From VRUE01 sp963817905 (GTDB taxonomy: Bacteria > Actinomycetota > Thermoleophilia > Solirubrobacterales > 70-9), in the NCBI GenBank assembly GCA_963817905.1, contig CAWFPS010000002.1:62001-126000 (forward strand): a stretch of 64,000 nt of DNA, given 5' to 3'. Below, piece after piece: positions 8,572-20,904 of this stretch. How positions within the stretch are numbered: the first letter of the stretch is position 1; each line of letters starts with the position of its first letter. The position numbers and the translations under genes are program-made. The notes beneath the pieces are model-generated. The model did no database searches and was not told the origin of the DNA. It saw nothing but the letters and a program-made list of their open reading frames with translations.

Positions 8572-8659
8572 TGTGACCGTCTGGTGACGATCTGGATACG
8601 GCACTGATAACGGCTTGTAAACAGGTCGTTGAAGTTCGGTGAACCGGCTTGACAGAGCC
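8572..8659 (+). promoter_or_regulatory. PHO-box-like array of 11-bp direct repeats
   Basis: Reading in 11-bp steps from 8572 gives units such as TGTGACCGTCT, TGATAACGGCT and GGTGAACCGGC, about eight units with a loose nGTgAac core. PhoB/PhoP-type regulators bind 11-bp direct repeats, and a very similar array precedes pstS at 28980. The array lies 50-140 bp upstream of the PstS-like gene. A CarH-like protein, which also uses 11-bp repeats, is the alternative binder. Confidence 0.55.
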
Positions 8660-8710
8660 ATTTGCGCCAACAAGTCTGGCCGCGCAAATGGTTCCGTCAA
8701 AGGGAAAGGA

Positions 8711-10628
8711 ATGACTCGCATGAGCAACAGTCTCAGCGAAACTGTGCGGGAGCGGCGCTTTGTGGCGGCCGGACTGCTCGCACTGATGCTGCTGGCGCTA
8801 GCAGCGGTAGGAATGGCACCCAGGGCGCAGGCCGATTTCAGCCTCGGCAAATGTGAGGGCTCTGACGTCCTCGGCGAAGGCTCGTCCTTCCAAAAGGAAG
8901 CGCAGAAACTCTTCAACGAACACTTCGCCAACGACTACTGTGTTGGCACCTCCGGTCAGGGGAGCGTCAACATCACCTATGGCTCGACCGGCAGCGGCGC
9001 GGGCATCAAGTCGATGGAGCTCCGCACCGGGACCTCACGGTTCGGTGGCACCGACGATCCGCCCACGGCGGCGCAGGTGGCTCTGATGAACTCAGGAGCG
9101 GTGGACTCGGGTGGCGGCGTGTTGGTGGACGACGGACTCGCCGGCGACGATGGCAAGGTCCATGTCGTTCCGGTCGCGGTCGGCGCGGTCGCGCCGCTGG
9201 TCAACTTCCCGGACGGCTGTAACCCGGAGTCGCTGGCAGACGAATACCGCACGGTCTCGGCGGCCGAAGTCACCGGCACGCCGGCCAAGAAGGGCCTGGT
9301 CCGCGTTCGCTTCCCGAAGGAAGTCTTCGAGAAGGTCTGGGCGAGGGAAACCGGCTACGAAGCCTGGGATGAGGTCTTCCCGGAACTGCACGGGACGGCC
9401 GCCTGCGAAAAACCGATCATCCGCGTCGTCCGCTTCGACAAGTCGGGGACGACCTTCACGCTCAAGGACTACCTGAGCCGGATCGACCCGGCGCGGGAAT
9501 GGACGACGAAATACGAGTCCGGGACCGCCAACGGCAACCGCGAGTGGCCGGGCGCCGAATTCGGCACCGGCGGCCAGTGCGGCGGTACTGCGGCACCGGG
9601 CAAGCAGGATGACTCTGTCGACCATCTGACCAGCGGCTGCTCGAACGGCAACGGCGGGTTGGTGCCGGTCCTTCAGTCGACCGACGGCTCGATCGGCTAT
9701 TCGGACCTGGCCACCGCGCGAGCGGACGGAACGGTCGTCGACCCGGCGCTCACCTCCGAAGCGCCGACGACCCCGTACTGGACCCAGGTGCAGAACGGTC
9801 ACGCGGGGACCCCGGAATGGACCGAGCCGACCTTCCCGGCCACCGGCTACCAGAAAAACGGGGCGCAGGGCTCCAACTGCAAGTCGGTGAGCTTCACCGG
9901 CCTGCCCGGCAGCACCCTCGGCGATTGGTCGAAAGCCTCCGGCGTCAACTCTCCGGTCGGCTACGGAATCTGCACGCTCACCTACGTGCTGCTCTTCGAC
10001 GACAACGCCGCGGCGTGGGGCAACAACCCCGAAGAGGAAGCCAAGGCCCGCACGGTCAAGGACTACTGGGAGAACATCGTCGGCCCGGCAATCCAGGGTC
10101 AGCTGTTCGGCCGCGACTACGCGGCGCTGCCGGATTCGATTCGCCAGATCGCCCAGGCGGGCATCGACGAAATCGGCTGGAACAAGTCAGCGTCGGGCTC
10201 CAACGAAGAAACCGGCGGCAACAACACCAGCAACAACGCCAACACCGGTGGGGGCAGCAGCAAGGCCACGATCAGCAACCTGTTCACGCTGACCCGCAAG
10301 TCGATCTCGTCCAAGACCGGCGGCGCCGTCCTCTCGGTGAAGCTCCCCGGCGCGGGCAAGCTCGATGTGCTGGGCAAGGCCAAGGTGGGAAAGAAGAAGC
10401 TCACCGTCGGCCACGTCGTACTCACCGCCGGCAAGGCGGGCACGTTCAAGGTGAACCTGAAGCCGAAGGGCGCCGCTAAGAAGGCACTGAAGAAGGCCGG
10501 CAAGCTGAAGGTCTCGCTGAAGCTGACGTTCACCCCGAACGGCGGCACGGCGCGCACCTCGAGAAGCTCGCTGACGCTGAAGATGCACACGAAAAGCGGC
10601 CGCAAGAGCAAGCGGCATCACATGAGGC

Positions 10629-10645
<17 letters not shown>
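8711..10645 (+). CDS. PstS-like phosphate-binding protein with extra C-terminal domain
   Basis: 644 residues from ATG 8711, preceded by GGGAAAGGA. A signal peptide (RRFVAAGLLALMLLALAAVGMAPRAQA) is followed by a PstS-type binding domain: GEGSSFQKEAQKLF, YGSTGSGAGI, RFGGTDDPPTAAQ, then VVRFDKSGTTFTLKDYL. Ligand-contacting Ser/Thr-Gly motifs are visible, but the protein is nearly twice the usual PstS size. After an Asn/Gly/Ser linker (about 500-520) comes a lysine-rich beta domain (GGAVLSVKLPGAGKLDVLGKAK), which also occurs at the end of the protein encoded at 24742-26811, and a basic tail. It heads a four-gene operon and overlaps the ftsH-like gene by 17 bp. Phosphate as ligand is inferred. Confidence 0.85.
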
Positions 10646-12651
<2,006 letters not shown>

Positions 12652-12659
<8 letters not shown>

Positions 12660-14289
12660 GCGGGGGAAATCGACGCTCGCGGCCCTGGCCGCGCTGGTTG
12701 CCCTGCTCGCGCTCGTTCCCTCGCCGGCCGCGGCCGCCCCGACGATCTGGCGCCTCGAGCAGCCGCCGCCCCCGGCCGGGGCGCCGTTCAAGGTGCCGCT
12801 GGGGGCGCCCGGGGACCTCAGCTTCTGGGCGCCCAATCGCGGCCTGCTCAGCGTCGAAGGCAACGGCACCGTCCCGCGCGGCCTCTACAGCTGGAACGGC
12901 CAGAGCTGGCACCAGCTGGCGACCGTCTGTGGCGGGCCCGGCGACACCACGCGGATCGCCTGGGCGGGTCCGGACGAGTTCTGGGTCGTGACCGAACCGA
13001 GCCTGCCGCGGGCTGGAGCCGGCCTGGCGCTCTGCCATTTCAAGGACGGTCAGGTGGTCGGCTCGTACAGCACCCCTGTCGAATCGGCCGACCCCTTCCG
13101 CCAGATGCTCTCCGCGGCCTGCCACGGGCCGAGCGATTGCTGGTTCGGCGGCGTCGGCTCCCAGGATGCGCTGGGGGAGAGGGTCGGGGCCTTCCACCTG
13201 CACTGGAACGGCTCCACGCTGGAGAGCGTCTACGGGCCGCAAGGTCGCGCGGTCAGCGACATGGAGTTCGACGGCGGCAAGCTGTACGAGAGCACGCTGG
13301 TCGGGCGCGGGCCGGAGAACCGCGCCGAAGCGGTCGACCTCGCCGAGGCCGAGCCGGTGCCTCGCCTGATCCACACGGTTTCCGGCCACGTCTTCGCCAG
13401 CGACTCCTTCACGCCCACGCCGCTCTCCGGCGTGGCCGACGACGGCACCGAGCTGCTCGCCCTGGACAGCGACGGCACGGACCTGTGGGCGGTGGGCGGT
13501 GGGGCGGCGTCCGGGCCCTCGGCGCCGCCGGGGGGCGGGGCGGTTGCCCGGCCGCCGCTGGCCGCCCGCCTGTCGGGCAGCGCCTTCGAGGACCTCAGCC
13601 TGAGCGGGGCCTCCTTCGGGCCCGAAGACCGCTTCGGCGACGTCGCCGCATTGCCGGGCAGCACTGCCGCGATGGCGACAGTCGTTCCCTTCGGCCTGCG
13701 CCGCAGTGCCAACAGCAAGGCGGTCGTCGCCCGGATCGCGGCCGATGGCACCGTCGCCACGACCCAGCTGCCGGCCGCCGGCGCAGGCCGCGGCAGCGCC
13801 GCCCGGATTGCCTGTCCGGCGGCGAACGATTGCTGGCTGGCGACCTGGGGAGGCTGGCTCTTCCACTACAGCGACGGGACCGCCGAAGCGCTCGACACGG
13901 ACCCGAACTTCGAAGGCACGATCGTCTTCCGCCCCAACGAGGCCGCCGAACAGTTCATCCCCGACGCATTGCCCGAAGACGACTCGCTGCTCTTCGCCCC
14001 GCCCCCGGTCGAAGCCGAAAAAGAAGAAGAAGGCGGTCGACACGTCCATCGCCTGCCGCCCTTGCTGCGCCAGGTCCACTCGCGGCTGCACGGACTGCGG
14101 CTGGTGGTCACCTTTGTCGTCACCCGGCGGGCGCGGGTGCAGCTGCTCGCCAAGCGCCGCGGCAAGGTGGTCGGGCGCACTCCACGGCGCGTTTTCGCCC
14201 CGGGCCACCGCGAGCTGAACCTGCAGCTCTCCCGCGAGCGCTACCCCACCGGATTGGCCTTTCGCACCAAGGAACTCCGCCGCCGATGA
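12652..14289 (+). CDS. Secreted beta-rich hypothetical protein
   Basis: 545 residues from GTG 12652, which overlaps the FtsH stop by 8 bp and places a good signal peptide (STLAALAALVALLALVPSPAAA) at the N-terminus; a start further upstream would prepend arginine-rich shadow sequence. The mature part has repeated short strands such as LYSWNGQSWHQLATVCGG and CPAANDCWLATWGGWLFHYSDG, consistent with a beta-propeller. It ends in a basic beta region (LRLVVTFVVTRRARVQLLAKRR) resembling bacterial surface Ig-like domains. No enzymatic motif is visible. Its stop overlaps the ATG of the next gene (ATGA), so the two are probably made together. Confidence 0.8.
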
Positions 14290-17200
14290 GCTTCCGGTGC
14301 GCCTTTGCCCCCATATACCGGGAAAATGCGCACCGGAAGGTGGGGCTTGGGCTGCTCGGGTTGGCGCTCGCCGTCGCGATCGCGCTGGTCACCGCCAGCC
14401 GTGGATCCGGGGCGGCCGGCTCTGACCTGAGCCCGGGCCCGCTGCCGCTGCTGGGCAGCGCCGACTCGGAGATGACCTTGATGGGGGCGGCGCCCGCGGG
14501 GCCGGCGGGCGAAGCCTGGGGTTACCGGTCGCTGCCGCTCGCGGCCGGCAGCGTCAGGGTCGGCTCGCGCTCGCTCGCCTTCGGCCCTGCGGCCGGCCAG
14601 CTGCAGCAGCTCGCCTTCATGCGCTACACGGATGCGAGCGGCTGGCAGGTCTTCGACACCCCGGTCGACGGCGGGCAGCCCTACCGGGGCCCCAACCCCA
14701 ACCGGCTCTCGGCTCGGATCACGCCCAGCGGCGGCGGCGTTCTGGCCGGTCGCGACGCGACCCGGTCTCCGGGTGAACAGGTGGTGGTGCTCTATCACGA
14801 CCCCGGCGGCAGCTGGCGCACTGTGGGGGCACCCCCGGCGAGCGTCCTGCTGGCGGCCGAAGCGGGCGAACCGGCCGAGGCGCTGGCCGCCGGTAACGGT
14901 GGTGGGGAAATCGCCGACGCCGCCTTCGACGAAGCCGGTCACACCGGCCTCTTCTTCGCCCCGAAGGGCCGGGCCGAGGAGGACGCGGTGCTCCATTACG
15001 ACGGCTCAGGATGGAGCCGCGAGCCGGTCCAGGTTCCGGCCGGCTCGGAAGCCGATTTCCAGATCCTCGCGATCGACGCCACCGGACTCGGCAACGCCTG
15101 GGCGATCGCCGCGGCGGACCCGGCGCTCGGGCGCTCCTTCGTCCTCTTGGAACGGACCAGCGGTGGGGGCGGACCGCTCTGGGTCGAGCGCGGCATCGGT
15201 GCTGCCAAGTTCGCCGACAGCGACACCCCCGGCGAAGGGATCGAAGGGCTGGCCCCCCTCGGCGGGGCGGCGCAACCGCTCACCGTTACCGCGGAAGGCG
15301 TCTGGGTCGACCTCACGGGCACGATCGAAGGCGCCCAGCGCGACGCGACGATCTACTACGGCATCGGCGCCGGCTCGGTGACCGGCTCCTGGTGCGACGC
15401 GACACCCTGCTCCGGCTCGCTCGGGGTCAAGTTCTCCCGCCAGCTCGGCTACCGCAGCTTCGCCTGGCCCGGCAGCGGTTCCGGTACCCGGATCGTCACC
15501 AACCCGCTCGACCGCGGCGGCGGCGAGGAATCCAATCGCGGCACCTACCTGCGCTTCGGCGAAGGCCAGTTCGCTCGGATGCCGGGCGGGGGCGGCAACT
15601 TCCGCTCCAGCGGGGCTTTTGCCAACGCCGACAATGGCTGGCTGCAGGGCCCGGTCGAGATCTCGGGGAAGTCCGCACCGGACCTGCTGCGCCCCTGGCC
15701 GATTCCTCTGCGGGCGCCGCTAACCGCGATCGCCGGCGCTCCCGGCGCATCGCAGGGGGAGCTCGGCTCCGGCGCGCTCGCGGTCGGTGCCGACGGCGCG
15801 GTCGCCCGCTACGTGCCGGGCCAGGGCTGGCAGCGCGAGTACCTGACGACTTCCAGCGGCGCGGTCAACAAGGCAACCCTGCGCGGGGTCGCCTGGCCCG
15901 AACCGACGCACGCCTACGCGGTCGGCGACCGCGGTGCGATGTGGGAGTGGAATGCCGACGACGGGCTCTGGATCGCCGACCCCGGCGTGCCGATCGGCTT
16001 CGAAGGCAACCTGATGGGGGTCGCCTTCGACCCCTCAGACCCGGCGCGGGGCTACGCGGTCGGCAAGGGCGGGGTGCTGCTCGGATACGGCAAGAGCTGG
16101 GAACCGGAAGCGCTTCCGGCCGGCTTCGGCGGGGCGAACCTGACCTCGATCGCCTTCGCCGGCAGCGAGGCGATCGTCGCCGCGGGCGGGGACCTGCTGG
16201 TCAACGAAGGCGGCGGCTGGCATGTAGACGCCTCTGCCCACGCCCTGCTCGACAGCGTGCGCGCCGGCAATCCCCAGCTCTACGCGGTCGCCGGCCTGCC
16301 GGACGGCGGCGCGGTCGCGGCCGGTCGCGACATCGTCATCGAGCGCGACAGCGCGATCTCTCCCTGGCGCTTCTCCGACCAGCCCCTGCCCGGCTCGACC
16401 GCGATCGCCGCGGCCGCCACCCGGCCCGGTGGCGGCGGTCCGGTGCGGGCGGTGCTCTCGGTGGTGCCGCAGCTGGCCTACCCGCCCGCCGACGAACTGC
16501 CGCCGCCGGACGAAAACGTGCCGCCGCCGTTGCTGCCGCCCAACCCGCCCCCCGGCGACGGCTACCTGCTGCGCGAGACGGCGAGCGGCTGGGAAGACGA
16601 GCAGCGCGCGTCCTTCGCCGGTGCCGGGCCCGACCGTCCGGTCAAGAGCGACCCGGCCCTGGCACTGCTGCTGGAACCGTCGGGCGGCGGCTGGACCGTC
16701 GGCGGCTGGAGCGGCCAGGCCGACGCCGCCGGCCGCGGAACATCGAGCAACGGCAGCGGTGGCTCGCAGGTGCGCAAGCGGGTGATGACCGCGGCGATAT
16801 CGCGCTTCGGGCCCGATGCGGCGGCGGCGCCGACGGCGATGCGCCCGGCCCCAGTGCAGGTGCCGGCGGGACCGGTGCGTTTCGCGGTGGCCGGCAACGC
16901 CCAGTGCGAGCAGGCCTGCGCCGACCTGGCGCCCGAGTCGCTCGGACCGGACCGGACCCTGAGCGCCGCCCTCGGTCTCGTCGCCTCGATGGGGGGCGGG
17001 GCCGGCCCCCGAGCGCTGCTCTACACCGGAAACCGGGTCGCGACCGGGCTCGATCCCGCCGACGGCGAACGCTACGCGGCGCTGCTCGGCTCCCAATCCG
17101 GCCTGGCCGTCTTCCCGGCGCTCGGCTCCAGCGACATCGGCGACGGTTCCGGCGCGGGGGTCTTCGAGTCCTCCTTCGCCAGCTTCCCGGCTCCGCTCGG

Positions 17201-18755
17201 CTCGGGTGCCGTCCCGGCCGGGATCTCCACGGCCGGCATTCCCGGCGCCGCGCCGGAACCCGGCGCCCGCACGCACTACGCGTTCGACAGCAGCGGGGCG
17301 GGGGGGATGGTGCGGGTGATCGTGATCGACAACTCGGCCGGGTCGCTGGCCGCAAGCGACCCGTTTCAGAACCCGCTGGAGCCGCAGCTTCCCTGGCTGG
17401 AAGCGGTGCTTGCCGACGCCCGGGCGAAGGGGATCCCGGCGATCGCGATGGGCAACCGCAGCCTCAACACCACCTTCACTCCGAAGCTGAACGTGGCCAG
17501 CGACGGCAACGAAGTCGCCCGCGCCCTGGTCGACGGAGGCGCGTCGGCCTACCTCTTCGACCGTCCCGAAGAGAACCGTTCGATGAGCATCCCCTCCGGG
17601 GCCGCGACGACGATTCCCAGCTTCGGCACCGGCACGCTCGGCTACCGCTCGCAGCTCTCCGGCGTCGTCAACGGAAACTCCGCCGACGCGCTCTTCGGCG
17701 ACACCGGGGTGATGGTGCTGGAACTCGATGCCGGCGGGCGCGACCCGGCAACGAACCGGGCTCCGGTCGGCGTGCGACTGATCCCGGTGATCCAGGACCT
17801 CTCCCTGGAAGCGATCGACGGCAACCTGCTGCGCCGCTCGGTCCCGGCGCTGTTCAGCGGTCTCGGCCGCCGTCCCCGCGGCGGCGACCGCTGGGGCGCC
17901 CCCTCCGCCGGCTCGGGCACGCCCGACCCCTCCGGCGGCGACCCCTACACGCTGTTCCCGCCCAACCAGTGCCTGGTCGCTGGTTGCTCCACCCGGATCT
18001 CGCCCGAGTACAGCTTCACCTCCTCCGATCCCGACATCGCCGACTTCGTCCGCCAGGACCCCAACTCGCCCAACCTGCGCAAGCCCTACCTCGACTCCAA
18101 GGGCAAGGTCGTCACCGACAACTCCTCCGGCCTGCTCTGCCCGTTCAACGCCGGGACGACCACGGTGACGGTCAGCGCCGGCGGCTTCTCCTACTCCGAA
18201 CCGGTCACCGTCCAGGCTGGCAGCGTGCAGCAACCCTGCGGCACCCGACCCCTGCGTCCCGACCGCTTCAAGCGAAACGCCGCGACCGCGACACCGCCGC
18301 CACCTCCGCCCCCACCGCCGGCGGCGAGCCCGACCCCGGCGAGCTTCCCGCCGCCACCCCCGCCGGCCACGCCACCCCCGCCGGTCCTCAATCCGGTGCA
18401 CATCGTGCCCACCCCACAGGTAATCCCAGCCGCGTTTATCCCGCTCGCCGCCGGCCTGCTCGGCCTGCCGGCGGCCGCGGTGCTGCCCCCGCCCCCACCG
18501 ATCGTGCGCCCCCTTCCTCCGGGTGGCGCCCCGGCCCGTACCTACCAGGTCGAGGAAAAGCGCGAAGAGGAGGCCGCGACCGAGGAGTCCCAGGCCTTCT
18601 CCCGCTACGAACCGCGCGAGAGCGACGAAGGCTCAACCGTCCCGCCCTACCTCCTCGCCTTCGTCCTCCTAGCCGCAATCGGCGGCGCCTCAGTCCGCGG
18701 CGGCCCCGGCGCCCGCCGCCGAGCCCGCCCGGCTGCCGCCAGAGTCGATCGGTAG
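14286..18755 (+). CDS. Giant surface-anchored propeller/phosphoesterase-like protein
   Basis: About 1,489 residues from ATG 14286, or 1,471 from GTG 14340; the first would translate the palindrome into the N-terminus (MSFRCAF...AHRK). A signal segment VGLGLLGLALAVAIALVTA follows. Propeller-like repeats fill roughly residues 50-780 (HAYAVGDRGAMWEWN, GYAVGKGGVLLGYGKSW). From about 860 a calcineurin-like fold is suggested (VRFAVAGNAQCEQ, ALLYTGNRVATGLDPADGE, IPAIAMGNRSLN), but the metal-binding Asp/His set is not evident, so activity is doubtful. An Ig-like segment, a proline-rich stalk, and a C-terminal helix (YLLAFVLLAAIGGASV) with basic tail follow, as in wall-spanning anchored proteins. It is the last gene of the 8.7-18.8 kb operon. 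Confidence 0.8.
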   Translation: MSFRCAFAPIYRENAHRKVGLGLLGLALAVAIALVTASRGSGAAGSDLSPGPLPLLGSADSEMTLMGAAPAGPAGEAWGYRSLPLAAGSVRVGSRSLAFGPAAGQLQQLAFMRYTDASGWQVFDTPVDGGQPYRGPNPNRLSARITPSGGGVLAGRDATRSPGEQVVVLYHDPGGSWRTVGAPPASVLLAAEAGEPAEALAAGNGGGEIADAAFDEAGHTGLFFAPKGRAEEDAVLHYDGSGWSREPVQVPAGSEADFQILAIDATGLGNAWAIAAADPALGRSFVLLERTSGGGGPLWVERGIGAAKFADSDTPGEGIEGLAPLGGAAQPLTVTAEGVWVDLTGTIEGAQRDATIYYGIGAGSVTGSWCDATPCSGSLGVKFSRQLGYRSFAWPGSGSGTRIVTNPLDRGGGEESNRGTYLRFGEGQFARMPGGGGNFRSSGAFANADNGWLQGPVEISGKSAPDLLRPWPIPLRAPLTAIAGAPGASQGELGSGALAVGADGAVARYVPGQGWQREYLTTSSGAVNKATLRGVAWPEPTHAYAVGDRGAMWEWNADDGLWIADPGVPIGFEGNLMGVAFDPSDPARGYAVGKGGVLLGYGKSWEPEALPAGFGGANLTSIAFAGSEAIVAAGGDLLVNEGGGWHVDASAHALLDSVRAGNPQLYAVAGLPDGGAVAAGRDIVIERDSAISPWRFSDQPLPGSTAIAAAATRPGGGGPVRAVLSVVPQLAYPPADELPPPDENVPPPLLPPNPPPGDGYLLRETASGWEDEQRASFAGAGPDRPVKSDPALALLLEPSGGGWTVGGWSGQADAAGRGTSSNGSGGSQVRKRVMTAAISRFGPDAAAAPTAMRPAPVQVPAGPVRFAVAGNAQCEQACADLAPESLGPDRTLSAALGLVASMGGGAGPRALLYTGNRVATGLDPADGERYAALLGSQSGLAVFPALGSSDIGDGSGAGVFESSFASFPAPLGSGAVPAGISTAGIPGAAPEPGARTHYAFDSSGAGGMVRVIVIDNSAGSLAASDPFQNPLEPQLPWLEAVLADARAKGIPAIAMGNRSLNTTFTPKLNVASDGNEVARALVDGGASAYLFDRPEENRSMSIPSGAATTIPSFGTGTLGYRSQLSGVVNGNSADALFGDTGVMVLELDAGGRDPATNRAPVGVRLIPVIQDLSLEAIDGNLLRRSVPALFSGLGRRPRGGDRWGAPSAGSGTPDPSGGDPYTLFPPNQCLVAGCSTRISPEYSFTSSDPDIADFVRQDPNSPNLRKPYLDSKGKVVTDNSSGLLCPFNAGTTTVTVSAGGFSYSEPVTVQAGSVQQPCGTRPLRPDRFKRNAATATPPPPPPPPPAASPTPASFPPPPPPATPPPPVLNPVHIVPTPQVIPAAFIPLAAGLLGLPAAAVLPPPPPIVRPLPPGGAPARTYQVEEKREEEAATEESQAFSRYEPRESDEGSTVPPYLLAFVLLAAIGGASVRGGPGARRRARPAAARVDR
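14291..14339. repeat. TTCCGGTGCGC-family palindrome at the start of the giant gene
   Basis: CTTCCGGTGCGC (14291-14302) is perfectly complementary to 14328-14339. The element directly follows the ATGA overlap of the two secreted-protein genes and lies just before the alternative GTG start at 14340. Confidence 0.85.
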
Positions 18756-18815
18756 CGGTACTGCTTCCAGGCGAAAGCGGCCACAAGGGCTGGTGAACTA
18801 CCGCTCGAGATCGCT

Positions 18816-18860
18816 GAAGCGAGAGTTGACCCACCTACTAGGTGGGTCAACTCTCGCTTC
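18816..18860. terminator. Strong palindrome after the giant surface gene
   Basis: 22-nt perfect arms (18816-18837 and 18839-18860) with a single-base centre; the arm contains GAGAGTTGACCCACC. It lies about 60 bp after the stop at 18755. There is no T-tract, so termination is inferred from the position and stem strength. It is the only clear signal in the gene-free stretch 18756-19013. Confidence 0.6.
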
Positions 18861-19013
18861 GCTCGCTCTGCGGGCGTCCGCTGCCCCCGACCGTAATGCA
18901 AGACACCCGACCTGGCGGAGAAGCAGCAGTGCTGTTCTGAGTTCGTAGCGCTGCCGCTTCGCGCGAGGAGCAGCGCAACCTTCACGGTTGAAGCAGAGGC
19001 GTTTCGTCCCCGG

Positions 19014-19928
19014 TCACTCTCGCGGATTCCACGCCATTGCCGCAGGATCCCAAGAGCCCGTAGCCGTACCGGCGAGCGGCGGATCGATGAACCGCCTGGC
19101 GCTTGCCACGGCGGACTTCAGATTGCGCTCCTCGAGCCCAGGCGCGCCCCGGGCGACGCGGACATAGCCTGTGACCCAACCCGAGGAAGAAGGGACTTCG
19201 AGATGATCGGGCAGCGTGAGCCGACGCCGCCCCGCCTCGGAGCGAAGCGCCCGGCGCAACTCGTCGGCGTCAACTGAGGCGTTGTGCGCGAAGGTGACGA
19301 GATCGGCCAGATCCCGATAGCGGGTACTTTGCTCGATACCCCCGTCGGGACGCGGGTGACGCTCCAGCAGCGCACAGACCTTGTCTGCGATGTGGTCGGC
19401 GATCGGGTACACCCTGTACGCCGTGTGGGATATGCCCGACAGCTCAACCGGCACGAGCGGCGGTGCGCTCGCGGGGACGCCGGTCATCGACAGCCCGGCG
19501 ACGAGGTCGACGTGAAAGCGCGCGAAGTCGGTCGCGCCGAGAAGCGCGACGACGGAGATCCGCACGGTGTCGGCACCCTGCACCATCTGCCTCGGGGCGC
19601 CGAGCGTGAAACGGAAATAGTCGCCGAGATCGACTGCGGCCGTCTCGCGCAGCGCTCGCTCGGCGTCGGCCAGGCTGCCGTCGCGCCTGTAGAGGTCCAC
19701 ATCGAGGGTGTGACGGGCTCGTCCCTCCAACCGCGCCAGCATCGCCGTCGCCCCCTTTAGTACCCAGCGCTCGGGTTCGGCACTGAACAACCGACACAGG
19801 AGGCGGTCGTAGGCGAATTGCCGCAGCAGCGCGGAGAGCTCCATGCCGCTCTCCTCGGCAATGGGGCGCAGGCGGTCCGCGAGAGCCTGACGAAACGCTT
19901 GCGGATTGTCGTAGCGAGGGGCGCTCAT
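19014..19928 (-). CDS. AbiEii-type nucleotidyltransferase toxin
   Basis: 304 residues. The nucleotidyltransferase signature is visible as KGATAML (58-64) followed by TLDVDL (74-79), with the two Asp residues at 76 and 78. Later YPIADHIADKVCALL and RYRDLADLVTFA match the conserved helical part of AbiEii/DUF1814 proteins. Such toxins modify tRNA or other RNA and cause growth arrest or abortive infection. It is co-transcribed with the AbiEi-like gene upstream, with a 4-bp overlap (19925-19928), forming a type IV toxin-antitoxin module. Confidence 0.9.
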   Translation of the reverse strand: MSAPRYDNPQAFRQALADRLRPIAEESGMELSALLRQFAYDRLLCRLFSAEPERWVLKGATAMLARLEGRARHTLDVDLYRRDGSLADAERALRETAAVDLGDYFRFTLGAPRQMVQGADTVRISVVALLGATDFARFHVDLVAGLSMTGVPASAPPLVPVELSGISHTAYRVYPIADHIADKVCALLERHPRPDGGIEQSTRYRDLADLVTFAHNASVDADELRRALRSEAGRRRLTLPDHLEVPSSSGWVTGYVRVARGAPGLEERNLKSAVASARRFIDPPLAGTATGSWDPAAMAWNPRE

Positions 19929-20575
19929 ATAGCCGAGGCCCGGGAGCCGGCGAAAGCCAGCAGGTAATCGAGCGTGGCCTCCCCGTCGCCCCGAGGTAGA
20001 TCGAACCTCGTTGCGTAGGCTGCAATGCGCTCCTCGACCTCGCCGGTGTCCTCGAGTCCGCCGTCGAGCACCTCGGCGGCGATCCGCCCCACCGCGCCCG
20101 GCTCGACGTGGTCAGCGAGAAGATCAGCGATCGTGCGGGCGGCGCGGGTCACCGGCAGTCCGGAGAGAATGATCCGATCCGTTGCCGGAACTTCGCCGCG
20201 ATGCAGCCGGACATCGCGGCGCCGCGTCTGGCGCCGTCGCGGAAGCGTGAACTCGTGCACGTCGGCCCGAAGATCGCCGACCCGGTGGAGACTCGCGGCT
20301 GAGGCGTGCGAGACGACCGCGTCGTCGACGTCGTCGAGGCGAGCCCAGGCAGGCGTCTCGGGGGCGAGTTGCAGCCAGGCGGCCCGCAGCCCGAGATGGT
20401 CGGGTTCCCCGGCGCCCCGAATGCGGTAGACGCCGTGCGCCACTCGCTCCATTCTGCCATCCGTCGCCAGGCGGGCCAGTGACGTATGACCAACACCCGC
20501 CTCCTGCGCCTGGCGCCGCGTGATCAGTCCCCACTGATCCTCCGCAATCTCGAATAGTCGCTGCATAGGCCGCAT
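19925..20575 (-). CDS. AbiEi-type antitoxin / transcriptional repressor
   Basis: 216 residues. The N-terminal winged helix (QRLFEIAEDQWGLITRRQAQEAGVGHTSLARLATDGRMERVAHGVYRI, positions 5-52) is the AbiEi DNA-binding domain. The rest carries the C-terminal antitoxin domain (VTRAARTIADLLADHVEP). AbiEi family proteins repress their own promoter and neutralise AbiEii. A start at 20575 or at the ATG 9 bp inside is possible. An inverted repeat upstream at 20606-20618 is the likely operator. Confidence 0.88.
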   Translation of the reverse strand: MRPMQRLFEIAEDQWGLITRRQAQEAGVGHTSLARLATDGRMERVAHGVYRIRGAGEPDHLGLRAAWLQLAPETPAWARLDDVDDAVVSHASAASLHRVGDLRADVHEFTLPRRRQTRRRDVRLHRGEVPATDRIILSGLPVTRAARTIADLLADHVEPGAVGRIAAEVLDGGLEDTGEVEERIAAYATRFDLPRGDGEATLDYLLAFAGSRASAI

Positions 20576-20605
20576 GGTGCTGCGAACTATACCGAAACTA
20601 GGATA

Positions 20606-20618
20606 CTTTGCAGCAAAG
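20606..20618. promoter_or_regulatory. Candidate AbiEi operator
   Basis: CTTTGCAGCAAAG is a perfect 6-bp inverted repeat around one base, 31 bp upstream of the abiEi start. A TTGACC hexamer lies just before it on the minus strand, so a bound repressor would cover the promoter. Confidence 0.45.
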
Positions 20619-20627
20619 CGGTCAATC

Positions 20628-20711
20628 TCGGCGTTGATCGCGGCCCGCTGCGTACAGGCGATCGGTGGGGCGTTGGCGGCGGTTCCCTGCCTCGGCTGCC
20701 TGGCCGAATTT
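20628..20711 (+). pseudogene. Fragment resembling an MFS transporter
   Basis: The short stretch ALIAARCVQAIGGALAAVP is close to the helix-5 motif C of drug/H+ antiporters of the major facilitator superfamily (usual form LIAARALQGIGAAL). Nothing before or after it in any frame continues the transporter, so it appears to be a remnant in the 329-bp gap between the AbiE module and the next gene. Confidence 0.35.
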
Positions 20712-20904
20712 ATTTCGGATCAGGTGGGCAGCGCGGCGCTGACCTATTGGGTCGACGAGGCGGGCCGGAGCCGACCATGTCCAAGCGGATCCGGGGAAGA
20801 TGGTCGTGGACCCGCAACGCGCGACCGAGAAACTCTCATGAGCCAGTTCGCCCGCGGCCGTCTAGCATTGTGCAATTTCCCGAAGCAGGAGGAGGCGGGG
20901 GGCT

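Noticed and set aside
8469..8710. A CRISPR-like array suggested by regularly spaced repeats
   Set aside because: The repeats are only 8 bp (22-bp period) or loose 11-bp units, without 28-36-bp repeats or unique spacers; no cas gene is present.
16035..18401. A 788-residue minus-strand frame inside the giant surface gene
   Set aside because: Low-complexity Arg/Gly composition; the plus strand shows signal peptide, propeller repeats and anchor.
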